DNA of 64,000 nucleotides, from assembly GCA_037893225.1 (NCBI GenBank), contig JAZGUH010000054.1, forward strand, positions 372,001 through 436,000. The letters are read 5' to 3'. A model generated the notes under the pieces. That model saw only the letters and a list, made by a program, of their open reading frames with translations, had not been told where the DNA came from and did not search any database. Below are positions 38,512 to 51,735 of the stretch, piece after piece; position 1 is the stretch's first letter, and each line of letters starts with the position of its first letter. Origin of the DNA: Hippasteria phrygiana. Lineage: Eukaryota > Echinodermata > Asteroidea > Valvatida > Goniasteridae. The position numbers were made by a program, and so were the translations under genes.

Positions 38512-41500
38512 AATTTGACAGGCATGGAGCAATAAATAAAAGGTAATCTGCACACGGATGGTGGCCGGGAAGAAAATAAACATTGCGAGGTTTGAATTTT
38601 CTCCACAAGTGTTAACTCTAAGAAGCCGCCGATAATTGCAACATGTAGCGCCAGATCTAAGCTATCAATACATGTCAAAATTACTGCATCTGGTTGATAT
38701 TTCATGCAATTATGAATGAGTAAAGCAAGTCCATACCCCAGGGAATTTGACATGCATGGAGCAATAAATAGAAGGTAATATGCACACAGATGTTGGCCGG
38801 AAAGAAAATAAACATTGCGAGGTTTGAATTTTCTCCACAAGTTTTAACTCTAAGAAGCCGCCGATGATTGCAACATGTAGCGCCAGATCTAACCTATCCA
38901 TACAGGTCAAAATTACTGAATTTGGTTGATATTTCATGCAATTATGAATGAATAAAGCAAGTCCATACCCCAGGGAATTTGACAGGCATGGAGCAATAAA
39001 TAGAAGGTAATATGCACATAGATGTTGGCCGGAAAGAAAATAAACATTGCGAGGTTTGAATTTTCTCCACAAGTGTTAACTCTAAGAAGCCGCCGATAAT
39101 TGCAACATGTAGCGCCAGATCTAAGCTATCCATACATGTCAAAATTACTGAATTTGGTTGATATTTCATGCAATTATGAATGAGTAAAGCAAGTCCATAC
39201 CCCAGGGAATTTGACATGCATGGAGCAATAAATAGACGGTAACATGTACACAGATGTTGGCCGGAAAGAAAATAAACATTGCGAGGTTTGAATTTTCTCC
39301 ACAAGTTTTAACTCTAGGCAGCCGCCGATGATTGCAACATGTAGCGCCAGATCTAAGCTATCCATACATGTCAAAATGACTGTATTTGGTTGATATTTCA
39401 TGCAATTATGAATGAGTAAAGCAAGTCCATACCTCAGGGAATTTGACAGGCATGGAGCAATAAATAAAAGGTAATCTGCACACGGATGGTGGCCAGGAAG
39501 AAAATAAACATTGCGAGGTTTGAATTTTCTCCACAAGTGTTAACTCTAAGAAGCCGCCGATGATTGCAACATGTAGCGCCAGATCTAACCTATCCATACA
39601 GGTCAAAATTACTGCATTTGGTTGATATTTCATGCAATTATGAATGAGTAAAGCAAGTCCATACCCCAGGGAATTTGACAGGCATGGAGCAATAAATAGA
39701 AGGTAACATGTACACAGATGTTGGCCGGAAAGAAAATAAACATTGCGAGGTTTGAATTTTCTCCACAAGTGTTAACTCTAAGAAGCCGCCGATGATTGCA
39801 ACATGTAGCGCCAGATCTAAGCTATCCATACATGTCAAAATGACTGTATTTGGTTGATATTTCATGCAATTATGAATGAGTAAAGCAAGTCCATACCTCA
39901 GTGAATTTGACAGGCATGGAGCAATAAATAAAAGGTAATCTGCACACGGATGGTGGCCGGGAAGAAAATAAACATTGCGAGGTTTGAATTTTCTCCACAA
40001 GTGTTAACTCTAAGAAGCCGCCGATAATTGCAACATGTAGCGCCAGATCTAAGCTATCAATACATGTCAAAATTACTGCATCTGGTTGATATTTCATGCA
40101 ATTATGAATGAGTAAAGCAAGTCCATACCCCAGGGAATTTGACATGCATGGAGCAATAAATAGAAGGTAATATGCACACAGATGTTGGCCGGAAAGAAAA
40201 TAAACATTGCGAGGTTTGAATTTTCTCCACAAGTTTTAACTCTAAGAAGCCGCCGATGATTGCAACATGTAGCGCCAGATCTAACCTATCCATACAGGTC
40301 AAAATTACTGAATTTGGTTGATATTTCATGCAATTATGAATGAATAAAGCAAGTCCATACCCCAGGGAATTTGACAGGCATGGAGCAATAAATAGAAGGT
40401 AATATGCACATAGATGTTGGCCGGAAAGAAAATAAACATTGCGAGGTTTGAATTTTCTCCACAAGTGTTAACTCTAAGAAGCCGCCGATAATTGCAACAT
40501 GTAGCGCCAGATCTAAGCTATCCATACATGTCAAAATTACTGAATTTGGTTGATATTTCATGCAATTATGAATGAGTAAAGCAAGTCCATACCCCAGGGA
40601 ATTTGACATGCATGGAGCAATAAATAGACGGTAACATGTACACAGATGTTGGCCGGAAAGAAAATAAACATTGCGAGGTTTGAATTTTCTCCACAAGTTT
40701 TAACTCTAGGCAGCCGCCGATGATTGCAACATGTAGCGCCAGATCTAAGCTATCCATACATGTCAAAATGACTGTATTTGGTTGATATTTCATGCAATTA
40801 TGAATGAGTAAAGCAAGTCCATACCTCAGGGAATTTGACAGGCATGGAGCAATAAATAAAAGGTAATCTGCACACGGATGGTGGCCAGGAAGAAAATAAA
40901 CATTGCGAGGTTTGAATTTTCTCCACAAGTGTTAACTCTAAGAAGCCGCCGATGATTGCAACATGTAGCGCCAGATCTAAGCTATCCATACATGTCAAAA
41001 TTACTGAATTTGGTTGATATTTCATGCAATTATGAATGAGTAAAGCAAGTCCATACCCCAGGGAATTTGACATGCATGGAGCAATAAATAGACGGTAATA
41101 TGTACACAGATGTTGGCCGGAAAGAAAATAAACATTGCGAAGTTTGAATTTTCTCCACAAGTTTTAACTCTAAGAAGCCGCCGATGATTGCAACATGTAG
41201 CGCCAGATCTAAGCTATACATACATGTCAAAATTACTGCATCTGGTTGATATTTCATGCAATTATGAATGAGTAAAGCAAGTCCATACCCCAGGGAATTT
41301 GACATGCATGGAGCAATAAATAGACGGTAACATGTACACAGATGTTGGCCGGAAAGAAAATAAACATTGCGAGGTTTGAATTTTCTCCACAAGTTTTAAC
41401 TCTAGGCAGCCGCCGATGATTGCAACATGTAGCGCCAGATCTAAGCTATCCATACATGTCAAAATGACTGTATTTGGTTGATATTTCATGCAATTATGAA

Positions 41501-44201
41501 TGAGTAAAGCAAGTCCATACCCCAGGGAATTTGACAGGCATGGAGCAATAAATAGAAGGTAATATGCACACAGATGTTGGCCGGAAAGAAAATAAACATT
41601 GCGAGGTTTGAATTTTCTCCACAAGTTTTAACTCTAGGAAGCCGCCGATGATTGCAACATGTAGCGCCAGATCTAAGCTATCCATACATGTCAAAATTAC
41701 TGAATTTGGTTGATATTTCATGCAATTATGAATGAGTAAAGCAAGTCCATACCCTAGGGAATTTGACAGGCATGGAGCAATACATAGAAGGTAATATGCA
41801 CACAGATGTTGGCCGGAAAGAAAATAAACATTGCGAGGTTTGAATTTTCTCCACAAGTTTTAACTCTAAGAAGCCGCCGATGATTGCAACATGTAGCGCC
41901 AGATCTAACCTATCCATACAGGTCAAAATTACTGCATTTGGTTGATATTTCATGCAATTATGAATGAATAAAGCAAGTCCATACCCCAGGGAATTTGACA
42001 GGCATGGAGCAATAAATAGAAGGTAATATGCACACAGATGTTGTCCGGAAAGAAAATAAACATTGCGAGGAGTGAATTTTCTCCACAAGTGTTAACTCTA
42101 AGAAGCCGCCGATAATTGCAACATGTAGCGCCAGATCTAAGCTATCCATACATGTCAAAATTACTGAATTTGGTTGATATTTCATGCAATTATGAATGAA
42201 TAAAGCAAGTCCATACGCTAGGGAATTTGACAGGCATGGAGCAATACATTGAAGGTAATATGCACACAGATGTTGGCCGGAAAGAAAATAAACATTGCGA
42301 GGTTTGAATTTTCTCCACAAGTGTTAACTCTAAGAAGCCGCCGATAATTGCAACATGTAGCGCCAGATCTAAGCTATCCATACATGTCAAAATTACTGAA
42401 TTTGGTTGATATTTCATGCAATTATGAATGAGTAAAGCAAGTCCATACCCCAGGGAATTTGACATGCATGGAGCAATAAATAGACGGTAACATGTACACA
42501 GATGTTGGCCGGAAAGAAAATAAACATTGCGAGGTTTGAATTTTCTCCACAAATTTTAACTATAGGAAGCCGCCGATGATTGCAACATGTAGCGCCAGAT
42601 CTAAGCTATCCATACATGTCAAAATGACTGTATTTGGTTGATATTTCATGCAATTATGAATGAGTAAAGCAAGTCCATACCCCAGGGAATTTGACATGCA
42701 TGGAGCAATAAATAGACGGTAACAGGTACACAGATGTTGGCCGGAAAGAAAATAAACATTGCGAGGTTTGAATTTTCTCCACAAGTTTTAACTATAGGAA
42801 GCCGCCGATGATTGCAACATGTAGCGCCAGATCTAAGCTATCCATATATGTCAAAATGACTGTATTTGGTTGATATTTCATGCAATTATGAATGAATAAA
42901 GCAAGTCCATACCCCAGGGAATTTGACAGGCATGGAGCAATAAATAGAAGGTAATATGCACACAGATGTTGGCCGGAAAGAAAATAAACATTGCGAGGTT
43001 TGAATTTTCTCCACAAATTTTAACTATAGGAAGCCGCCGATGATTGCAACATGTAGCGCCAGATCTAAGCTATCCATACATGTCACAATGACTGTATTTG
43101 GTTGATATTTCATGCAATTATGAATGAGTAAAGCAAGTCCATACCTCAGGGAATTTGACAGGCATGGAGCAATAAATAAAATGTAATCTGCACACGGATG
43201 GTGGCCGGGAAGAAAATAAACATTGCGAGGTTTGAATTTTCTCCACAAGTTTTAACTCTAGGAAGCCGCCGATGATTGCAACATGTAGCGCCAGATCTAA
43301 GCTATACATACATGTCAAAATTACTGCATTTAGTTGATATTTCATGCAATTATGAATGAGTAAAGCAAGTCCATATCCCAGGGAATTTGACAGGCATGGA
43401 GCAATAAATAGACGGTAATATGTACACAGATGTTGACCGGAAAGAAAATAAACATTGCGAGGTTTGAATTTTCTCCACAAGTGTTAACTCTAAGAAGCCG
43501 CCGATAATTGCAACATGTAGCGCCAGATCTAAGCTATCCATACATGTCAAAATGACTGTATTTGGTTGATATTTCATGCAATTATGAATGAGTAAAGCAA
43601 GTCCATACCCCAGGGAATTTGACAGGCATGGAGCAATAAATAGAAGGTAATATGCACACAGATGTTGGCCGGAAAGAAAATAAACATTGCGAGGTTTGAA
43701 TTTTCTCCACAAGTTTTAACTCTAGGAAGCCGCCGATGATTGCAACATGTAGCGCCAGATCTAAGCTATCCATACATGTCAAAATTACTGAATTTGGTTG
43801 ATATTTCATGCAATTATGAATGAGTAAAGCAAGTCCATACCCCAGGGAATTTGACAGGCATGGAGCAATACATAGAAGGTAATATGCACACAGATGTTGG
43901 CCGGAAAGAAAATAAACATTGCGAGGTTTGAATTTTCTCCACAAGTTTTAACTCTAAGAAGCCGCCGATGATTGCAACATGTAGCGCCAGATCTAACCTA
44001 TCCATACAGGTCAAAATTACTGCATTTGGTTGATATTTCATGCAATTATGAATGAATAAAGCAAGTCCATACCCCAGGGAATTTGACAGGCATGGAGCAA
44101 TAAATAGAAGGTAATATGCACACAGATGTTGTCCGGAAAGAAAATAAACATTGCGAGGTTTGAATTTTCTCCACAAGTTTTAACTCTAAGAAGCCGCCGA
44201 T
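38400..44201 (+). repeat. 5.8-kb segment, second copy (lag 19,720 bp)
   Basis: Monomer order is the same as 18,680-24,481. The copy ends inside the monomer at 44,080-44,311, where 'gccgccgat' is followed by 'gattgc' and a type b right half instead of 'aattgc'. From there the sequence is hexamer again. Its right part (42,694 on) was reused for the 21-monomer unit, and 40,500-43,479 was reused near 58,364-61,343. Confidence 0.85.
39208..41527 (+). repeat. Ten-monomer module, occurrence 3
   Basis: Same order, inside the second copy of the 5.8-kb segment, preceded by a b c and followed by i, j and the rare-type run. Confidence 0.83.
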
Positions 44202-44311
44202 GATTGCAACATGTAGCGCCAGATCTAACCTATCCATACAGGTCAAAATTACTGAATTTGGTTGATATTTCATGCAATTATGAATGAATAAAGCAAGTCC
44301 ATACCCCAGGG
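44080..44311 (+). repeat. Hybrid monomer at the end of the 5.8-kb duplication
   Basis: The left half has the rare 'gttgtccgg', as at 24,360. The right half is that of b ('atgattgc', 'aacctatcc', 'ctgaattt', 'gaataaagc'). The change shows at 44,201-44,206. A copy is carried at 48,952-49,183. Confidence 0.83.
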
Positions 44312-47300
44312 AATTTGACAGGCATGGAGCAATAAATAGAAGGTAATATGCACATAGATGTTGGCCGGAAAGAAAATAAACATTGCGAGGTTTGAATTTT
44401 CTCCACAAGTGTTAACTCTAAGAAGCCGCCGATAATTGCAACATGTAGCGCCAGATCTAAGCTATCCATACATGTCAAAATTACTGAATTTGGTTGATAT
44501 TTCATGCAATTATGAATGAGTAAAGCAAGTCCATACCCCAGGGAATTTGACATGCATGGAGCAATAAATAGACGGTAACATGTACACAGATGTTGGCCGG
44601 AAAGAAAATAAACATTGCGAGGTTTGAATTTTCTCCACAAGTTTTAACTCTAGGCAGCCGCCGATGATTGCAACATGTAGCGCCAGATCTAAGCTATCCA
44701 TACATGTCAAAATGACTGTATTTGGTTGATATTTCATGCAATTATGAATGAGTAAAGCAAGTCCATACCTCAGGGAATTTGACAGGCATGGAGCAATAAA
44801 TAAAAGGTAATCTGCACACGGATGGTGGCCAGGAAGAAAATAAACATTGCGAGGTTTGAATTTTCTCCACAAGTGTTAACTCTAAGAAGCCGCCGATGAT
44901 TGCAACATGTAGCGCCAGATCTAACCTATCCATACAGGTCAAAATTACTGCATTTGGTTGATATTTCATGCAATTATGAATGAGTAAAGCAAGTCCATAC
45001 CCCAGGGAATTTGACAGGCATGGAGCAATAAATAGAAGGTAACATGTACACAGATGTTGGCCGGAAAGAAAATAAACATTGCGAGGTTTGAATTTTCTCC
45101 ACAAGTGTTAACTCTAAGAAGCCGCCGATGATTGCAACATGTAGCGCCAGATCTAAGCTATCCATACATGTCAAAATGACTGTATTTGGTTGATATTTCA
45201 TGCAATTATGAATGAGTAAAGCAAGTCCATACCTCAGTGAATTTGACAGGCATGGAGCAATAAATAAAAGGTAATCTGCACACGGATGGTGGCCGGGAAG
45301 AAAATAAACATTGCGAGGTTTGAATTTTCTCCACAAGTGTTAACTCTAAGAAGCCGCCGATAATTGCAACATGTAGCGCCAGATCTAAGCTATCAATACA
45401 TGTCAAAATTACTGCATCTGGTTGATATTTCATGCAATTATGAATGAGTAAAGCAAGTCCATACCCCAGGGAATTTGACATGCATGGAGCAATAAATAGA
45501 AGGTAATATGCACACAGATGTTGGCCGGAAAGAAAATAAACATTGCGAGGTTTGAATTTTCTCCACAAGTTTTAACTCTAAGAAGCCGCCGATGATTGCA
45601 ACATGTAGCGCCAGATCTAACCTATCCATACAGGTCAAAATTACTGAATTTGGTTGATATTTCATGCAATTATGAATGAATAAAGCAAGTCCATACCCCA
45701 GGGAATTTGACAGGCATGGAGCAATAAATAGAAGGTAATATGCACATAGATGTTGGCCGGAAAGAAAATAAACATTGCGAGGTTTGAATTTTCTCCACAA
45801 GTGTTAACTCTAAGAAGCCGCCGATAATTGCAACATGTAGCGCCAGATCTAAGCTATCCATACATGTCAAAATTACTGAATTTGGTTGATATTTCATGCA
45901 ATTATGAATGAGTAAAGCAAGTCCATACCCCAGGGAATTTGACATGCATGGAGCAATAAATAGACGGTAACATGTACACAGATGTTGGCCGGAAAGAAAA
46001 TAAACATTGCGAGGTTTGAATTTTCTCCACAAGTTTTAACTCTAGGCAGCCGCCGATGATTGCAACATGTAGCGCCAGATCTAAGCTATCCATACATGTC
46101 AAAATGACTGTATTTGGTTGATATTTCATGCAATTATGAATGAGTAAAGCAAGTCCATACCTCAGGGAATTTGACAGGCATGGAGCAATAAATAAAAGGT
46201 AATCTGCACACGGATGGTGGCCAGGAAGAAAATAAACATTGCGAGGTTTGAATTTTCTCCACAAGTGTTAACTCTAAGAAGCCGCCGATGATTGCAACAT
46301 GTAGCGCCAGATCTAACCTATCCATACAGGTCAAAATTACTGCATTTGGTTGATATTTCATGCAATTATGAATGAGTAAAGCAAGTCCATACCCCAGGGA
46401 ATTTGACAGGCATGGAGCAATAAATAGAAGGTAACATGTACACAGATGTTGGCCGGAAAGAAAATAAACATTGCGAGGTTTGAATTTTCTCCACAAGTGT
46501 TAACTCTAAGAAGCCGCCGATGATTGCAACATGTAGCGCCAGATCTAAGCTATCCATACATGTCAAAATGACTGTATTTGGTTGATATTTCATGCAATTA
46601 TGAATGAGTAAAGCAAGTCCATACCTCAGTGAATTTGACAGGCATGGAGCAATAAATAAAAGGTAATCTGCACACGGATGGTGGCCGGGAAGAAAATAAA
46701 CATTGCGAGGTTTGAATTTTCTCCACAAGTGTTAACTCTAAGAAGCCGCCGATAATTGCAACATGTAGCGCCAGATCTAAGCTATCAATACATGTCAAAA
46801 TTACTGCATCTGGTTGATATTTCATGCAATTATGAATGAGTAAAGCAAGTCCATACCCCAGGGAATTTGACATGCATGGAGCAATAAATAGAAGGTAATA
46901 TGCACACAGATGTTGGCCGGAAAGAAAATAAACATTGCGAGGTTTGAATTTTCTCCACAAGTTTTAACTCTAAGAAGCCGCCGATGATTGCAACATGTAG
47001 CGCCAGATCTAACCTATCCATACAGGTCAAAATTACTGAATTTGGTTGATATTTCATGCAATTATGAATGAATAAAGCAAGTCCATACCCCAGGGAATTT
47101 GACAGGCATGGAGCAATAAATAGAAGGTAATATGCACATAGATGTTGGCCGGAAAGAAAATAAACATTGCGAGGTTTGAATTTTCTCCACAAGTGTTAAC
47201 TCTAAGAAGCCGCCGATAATTGCAACATGTAGCGCCAGATCTAAGCTATCCATACATGTCAAAATTACTGAATTTGGTTGATATTTCATGCAATTATGAA

Positions 47301-47553
47301 TGAGTAAAGCAAGTCCATACCCCAGGGAATTTGACATGCATGGAGCAATAAATAGACGGTAACATGTACACAGATGTTGGCCGGAAAGAAAATAAACATT
47401 GCGAGGTTTGAATTTTCTCCACAAGTTTTAACTCTAGGCAGCCGCCGATGATTGCAACATGTAGCGCCAGATCTAAGCTATCCATACATGTCAAAATGAC
47501 TGTATTTGGTTGATATTTCATGCAATTATGAATGAGTAAAGCAAGTCCATACC
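44205..47553 (+). repeat. Second six-monomer array (1,392 bp), about 2.4 copies
   Basis: The order is b (right half), c d e f, a b c d e f, a b c d, repeating at lag 1,392. The a monomers here carry 'cctcagtgaattt' before them, a derived state absent from the first hexamer array at 17.4-21.2 kb. These units therefore descend from the lineage seen at 29.7 and 39.9 kb. Confidence 0.87.
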
Positions 47554-47559
47554 TCAGGG

Positions 47560-47791
47560 AATTTGACATGCATGGAGCAATAAATAGACGGTAACAGGTA
47601 CACAGATGTTGGCCGGAAAGAAAATAAACATTGCGAGGTTTGAATTTTCTCCACAAGTTTTAACTATAGGAAGCCGCCGATGATTGCAACATGTAGCGCC
47701 AGATCTAAGCTATCCATATATGTCAAAATGACTGTATTTGGTTGATATTTCATGCAATTATGAATGAATAAAGCAAGTCCATACCAAAGGG
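47560..47791 (+). repeat. Junction monomer between the two 21-monomer units
   Basis: The preceding monomer ends 'tacctcaggg' as type d does. This one begins 'gacatgc' and has 'aacaggtac' and 'ccatatatg', the first monomer of the 21-mer. A d end is normally followed by a type e or a left half, so the break lies between about 47,554 and 47,568. Confidence 0.82.
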
Positions 47792-50700
47792 AATTTGACA
47801 GGCATGGAGCAATAAATAGAAGGTAATATGCACACAGATGTTGGCCGGAAAGAAAATAAACATTGCGAGGTTTGAATTTTCTCCACAAATTTTAACTATA
47901 GGAAGCCGCCGATGATTGCAACATGTAGCGCCAGATCTAAGCTATCCATACATGTCACAATGACTGTATTTGGTTGATATTTCATGCAATTATGAATGAG
48001 TAAAGCAAGTCCATACCTCAGGGAATTTGACAGGCATGGAGCAATAAATAAAATGTAATCTGCACACGGATGGTGGCCGGGAAGAAAATAAACATTGCGA
48101 GGTTTGAATTTTCTCCACAAGTTTTAACTCTAGGAAGCCGCCGATGATTGCAACATGTAGCGCCAGATCTAAGCTATACATACATGTCAAAATTACTGCA
48201 TTTAGTTGATATTTCATGCAATTATGAATGAGTAAAGCAAGTCCATATCCCAGGGAATTTGACAGGCATGGAGCAATAAATAGACGGTAATATGTACACA
48301 GATGTTGACCGGAAAGAAAATAAACATTGCGAGGTTTGAATTTTCTCCACAAGTGTTAACTCTAAGAAGCCGCCGATAATTGCAACATGTAGCGCCAGAT
48401 CTAAGCTATCCATACATGTCAAAATGACTGTATTTGGTTGATATTTCATGCAATTATGAATGAGTAAAGCAAGTCCATACCCCAGGGAATTTGACAGGCA
48501 TGGAGCAATAAATAGAAGGTAATATGCACACAGATGTTGGCCGGAAAGAAAATAAACATTGCGAGGTTTGAATTTTCTCCACAAGTTTTAACTCTAGGAA
48601 GCCGCCGATGATTGCAACATGTAGCGCCAGATCTAAGCTATCCATACATGTCAAAATTACTGAATTTGGTTGATATTTCATGCAATTATGAATGAGTAAA
48701 GCAAGTCCATACCCCAGGGAATTTGACAGGCATGGAGCAATACATAGAAGGTAATATGCACACAGATGTTGGCCGGAAAGAAAATAAACATTGCGAGGTT
48801 TGAATTTTCTCCACAAGTTTTAACTCTAAGAAGCCGCCGATGATTGCAACATGTAGCGCCAGATCTAACCTATCCATACAGGTCAAAATTACTGCATTTG
48901 GTTGATATTTCATGCAATTATGAATGAATAAAGCAAGTCCATACCCCAGGGAATTTGACAGGCATGGAGCAATAAATAGAAGGTAATATGCACACAGATG
49001 TTGTCCGGAAAGAAAATAAACATTGCGAGGTTTGAATTTTCTCCACAAGTTTTAACTCTAAGAAGCCGCCGATGATTGCAACATGTAGCGCCAGATCTAA
49101 CCTATCCATACAGGTCAAAATTACTGAATTTGGTTGATATTTCATGCAATTATGAATGAATAAAGCAAGTCCATACCCCAGGGAATTTGACAGGCATGGA
49201 GCAATAAATAGAAGGTAATATGCACATAGATGTTGGCCGGAAAGAAAATAAACATTGCGAGGTTTGAATTTTCTCCACAAGTGTTAACTCTAAGAAGCCG
49301 CCGATAATTGCAACATGTAGCGCCAGATCTAAGCTATCCATACATGTCAAAATTACTGAATTTGGTTGATATTTCATGCAATTATGAATGAGTAAAGCAA
49401 GTCCATACCCCAGGGAATTTGACATGCATGGAGCAATAAATAGACGGTAACATGTACACAGATGTTGGCCGGAAAGAAAATAAACATTGCGAGGTTTGAA
49501 TTTTCTCCACAAGTTTTAACTCTAGGCAGCCGCCGATGATTGCAACATGTAGCGCCAGATCTAAGCTATCCATACATGTCAAAATGACTGTATTTGGTTG
49601 ATATTTCATGCAATTATGAATGAGTAAAGCAAGTCCATACCTCAGGGAATTTGACAGGCATGGAGCAATAAATAAAAGGTAATCTGCACACGGATGGTGG
49701 CCAGGAAGAAAATAAACATTGCGAGGTTTGAATTTTCTCCACAAGTGTTAACTCTAAGAAGCCGCCGATGATTGCAACATGTAGCGCCAGATCTAACCTA
49801 TCCATACAGGTCAAAATTACTGCATTTGGTTGATATTTCATGCAATTATGAATGAGTAAAGCAAGTCCATACCCCAGGGAATTTGACAGGCATGGAGCAA
49901 TAAATAGAAGGTAACATGTACACAGATGTTGGCCGGAAAGAAAATAAACATTGCGAGGTTTGAATTTTCTCCACAAGTGTTAACTCTAAGAAGCCGCCGA
50001 TGATTGCAACATGTAGCGCCAGATCTAAGCTATCCATACATGTCAAAATGACTGTATTTGGTTGATATTTCATGCAATTATGAATGAGTAAAGCAAGTCC
50101 ATACCTCAGTGAATTTGACAGGCATGGAGCAATAAATAAAAGGTAATCTGCACACGGATGGTGGCCGGGAAGAAAATAAACATTGCGAGGTTTGAATTTT
50201 CTCCACAAGTGTTAACTCTAAGAAGCCGCCGATAATTGCAACATGTAGCGCCAGATCTAAGCTATCAATACATGTCAAAATTACTGCATCTGGTTGATAT
50301 TTCATGCAATTATGAATGAGTAAAGCAAGTCCATACCCCAGGGAATTTGACATGCATGGAGCAATAAATAGAAGGTAATATGCACACAGATGTTGGCCGG
50401 AAAGAAAATAAACATTGCGAGGTTTGAATTTTCTCCACAAGTTTTAACTCTAAGAAGCCGCCGATGATTGCAACATGTAGCGCCAGATCTAACCTATCCA
50501 TACAGGTCAAAATTACTGAATTTGGTTGATATTTCATGCAATTATGAATGAATAAAGCAAGTCCATACCCCAGGGAATTTGACAGGCATGGAGCAATAAA
50601 TAGAAGGTAATATGCACATAGATGTTGGCCGGAAAGAAAATAAACATTGCGAGGTTTGAATTTTCTCCACAAGTGTTAACTCTAAGAAGCCGCCGATAAT

Positions 50701-51189
50701 TGCAACATGTAGCGCCAGATCTAAGCTATCCATACATGTCAAAATTACTGAATTTGGTTGATATTTCATGCAATTATGAATGAGTAAAGCAAGTCCATAC
50801 CCCAGGGAATTTGACATGCATGGAGCAATAAATAGACGGTAACATGTACACAGATGTTGGCCGGAAAGAAAATAAACATTGCGAGGTTTGAATTTTCTCC
50901 ACAAGTTTTAACTCTAGGCAGCCGCCGATGATTGCAACATGTAGCGCCAGATCTAAGCTATCCATACATGTCAAAATGACTGTATTTGGTTGATATTTCA
51001 TGCAATTATGAATGAGTAAAGCAAGTCCATACCTCAGGGAATTTGACAGGCATGGAGCAATAAATAAAAGGTAATCTGCACACGGATGGTGGCCAGGAAG
51101 AAAATAAACATTGCGAGGTTTGAATTTTCTCCACAAGTGTTAACTCTAAGAAGCCGCCGATGATTGCAACATGTAGCGCCAGATCTAAG
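47566..51189 (+). repeat. 21-monomer unit, copy 2, truncated after about 15.6 monomers
   Basis: This matches 42,694-46,317. It carries a private 'taccaaaggg' (about 47,783) for 'taccccaggg'. The match is lost inside a type e/e2 monomer at 51,040-51,271, where the right half becomes 'aagctatcc' with 'ctgaattt'. From there the sequence follows the 41-kb segment at lag 10,208. Confidence 0.85.
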
Positions 51190-51735
51190 CTATCCATACA
51201 TGTCAAAATTACTGAATTTGGTTGATATTTCATGCAATTATGAATGAGTAAAGCAAGTCCATACCCCAGGGAATTTGACATGCATGGAGCAATAAATAGA
51301 CGGTAATATGTACACAGATGTTGGCCGGAAAGAAAATAAACATTGCGAAGTTTGAATTTTCTCCACAAGTTTTAACTCTAAGAAGCCGCCGATGATTGCA
51401 ACATGTAGCGCCAGATCTAAGCTATACATACATGTCAAAATTACTGCATCTGGTTGATATTTCATGCAATTATGAATGAGTAAAGCAAGTCCATACCCCA
51501 GGGAATTTGACATGCATGGAGCAATAAATAGACGGTAACATGTACACAGATGTTGGCCGGAAAGAAAATAAACATTGCGAGGTTTGAATTTTCTCCACAA
51601 GTTTTAACTCTAGGCAGCCGCCGATGATTGCAACATGTAGCGCCAGATCTAAGCTATCCATACATGTCAAAATGACTGTATTTGGTTGATATTTCATGCA
51701 ATTATGAATGAGTAAAGCAAGTCCATACCCCAGGG
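49416..51735 (+). repeat. Ten-monomer module, occurrence 4
   Basis: Same order, matching occurrence 3 at lag 10,208 (44 x 232). This lag holds from about 38,880 to 42,700 against about 49,090 to 52,910. It is preceded by the 44-kb-type hybrid plus c. Confidence 0.82.

Larger units (their letters stand above)
42694..47565 (+). repeat. 21-monomer unit, copy 1 (4,872 bp)
   Basis: It starts at the monomer with 'aacaggtacac' and 'ccatatatg'. It then runs through the 'tgtcacaatg' monomer, the 'ttagttg' monomer, the 'ttgaccgg' monomer, i- and j-like monomers and the 44,080 hybrid, and finishes with c d e f a b c d e f a b c d. Lag 4,872 = 21 x 232 matches 47,566 onward. Confidence 0.86.
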
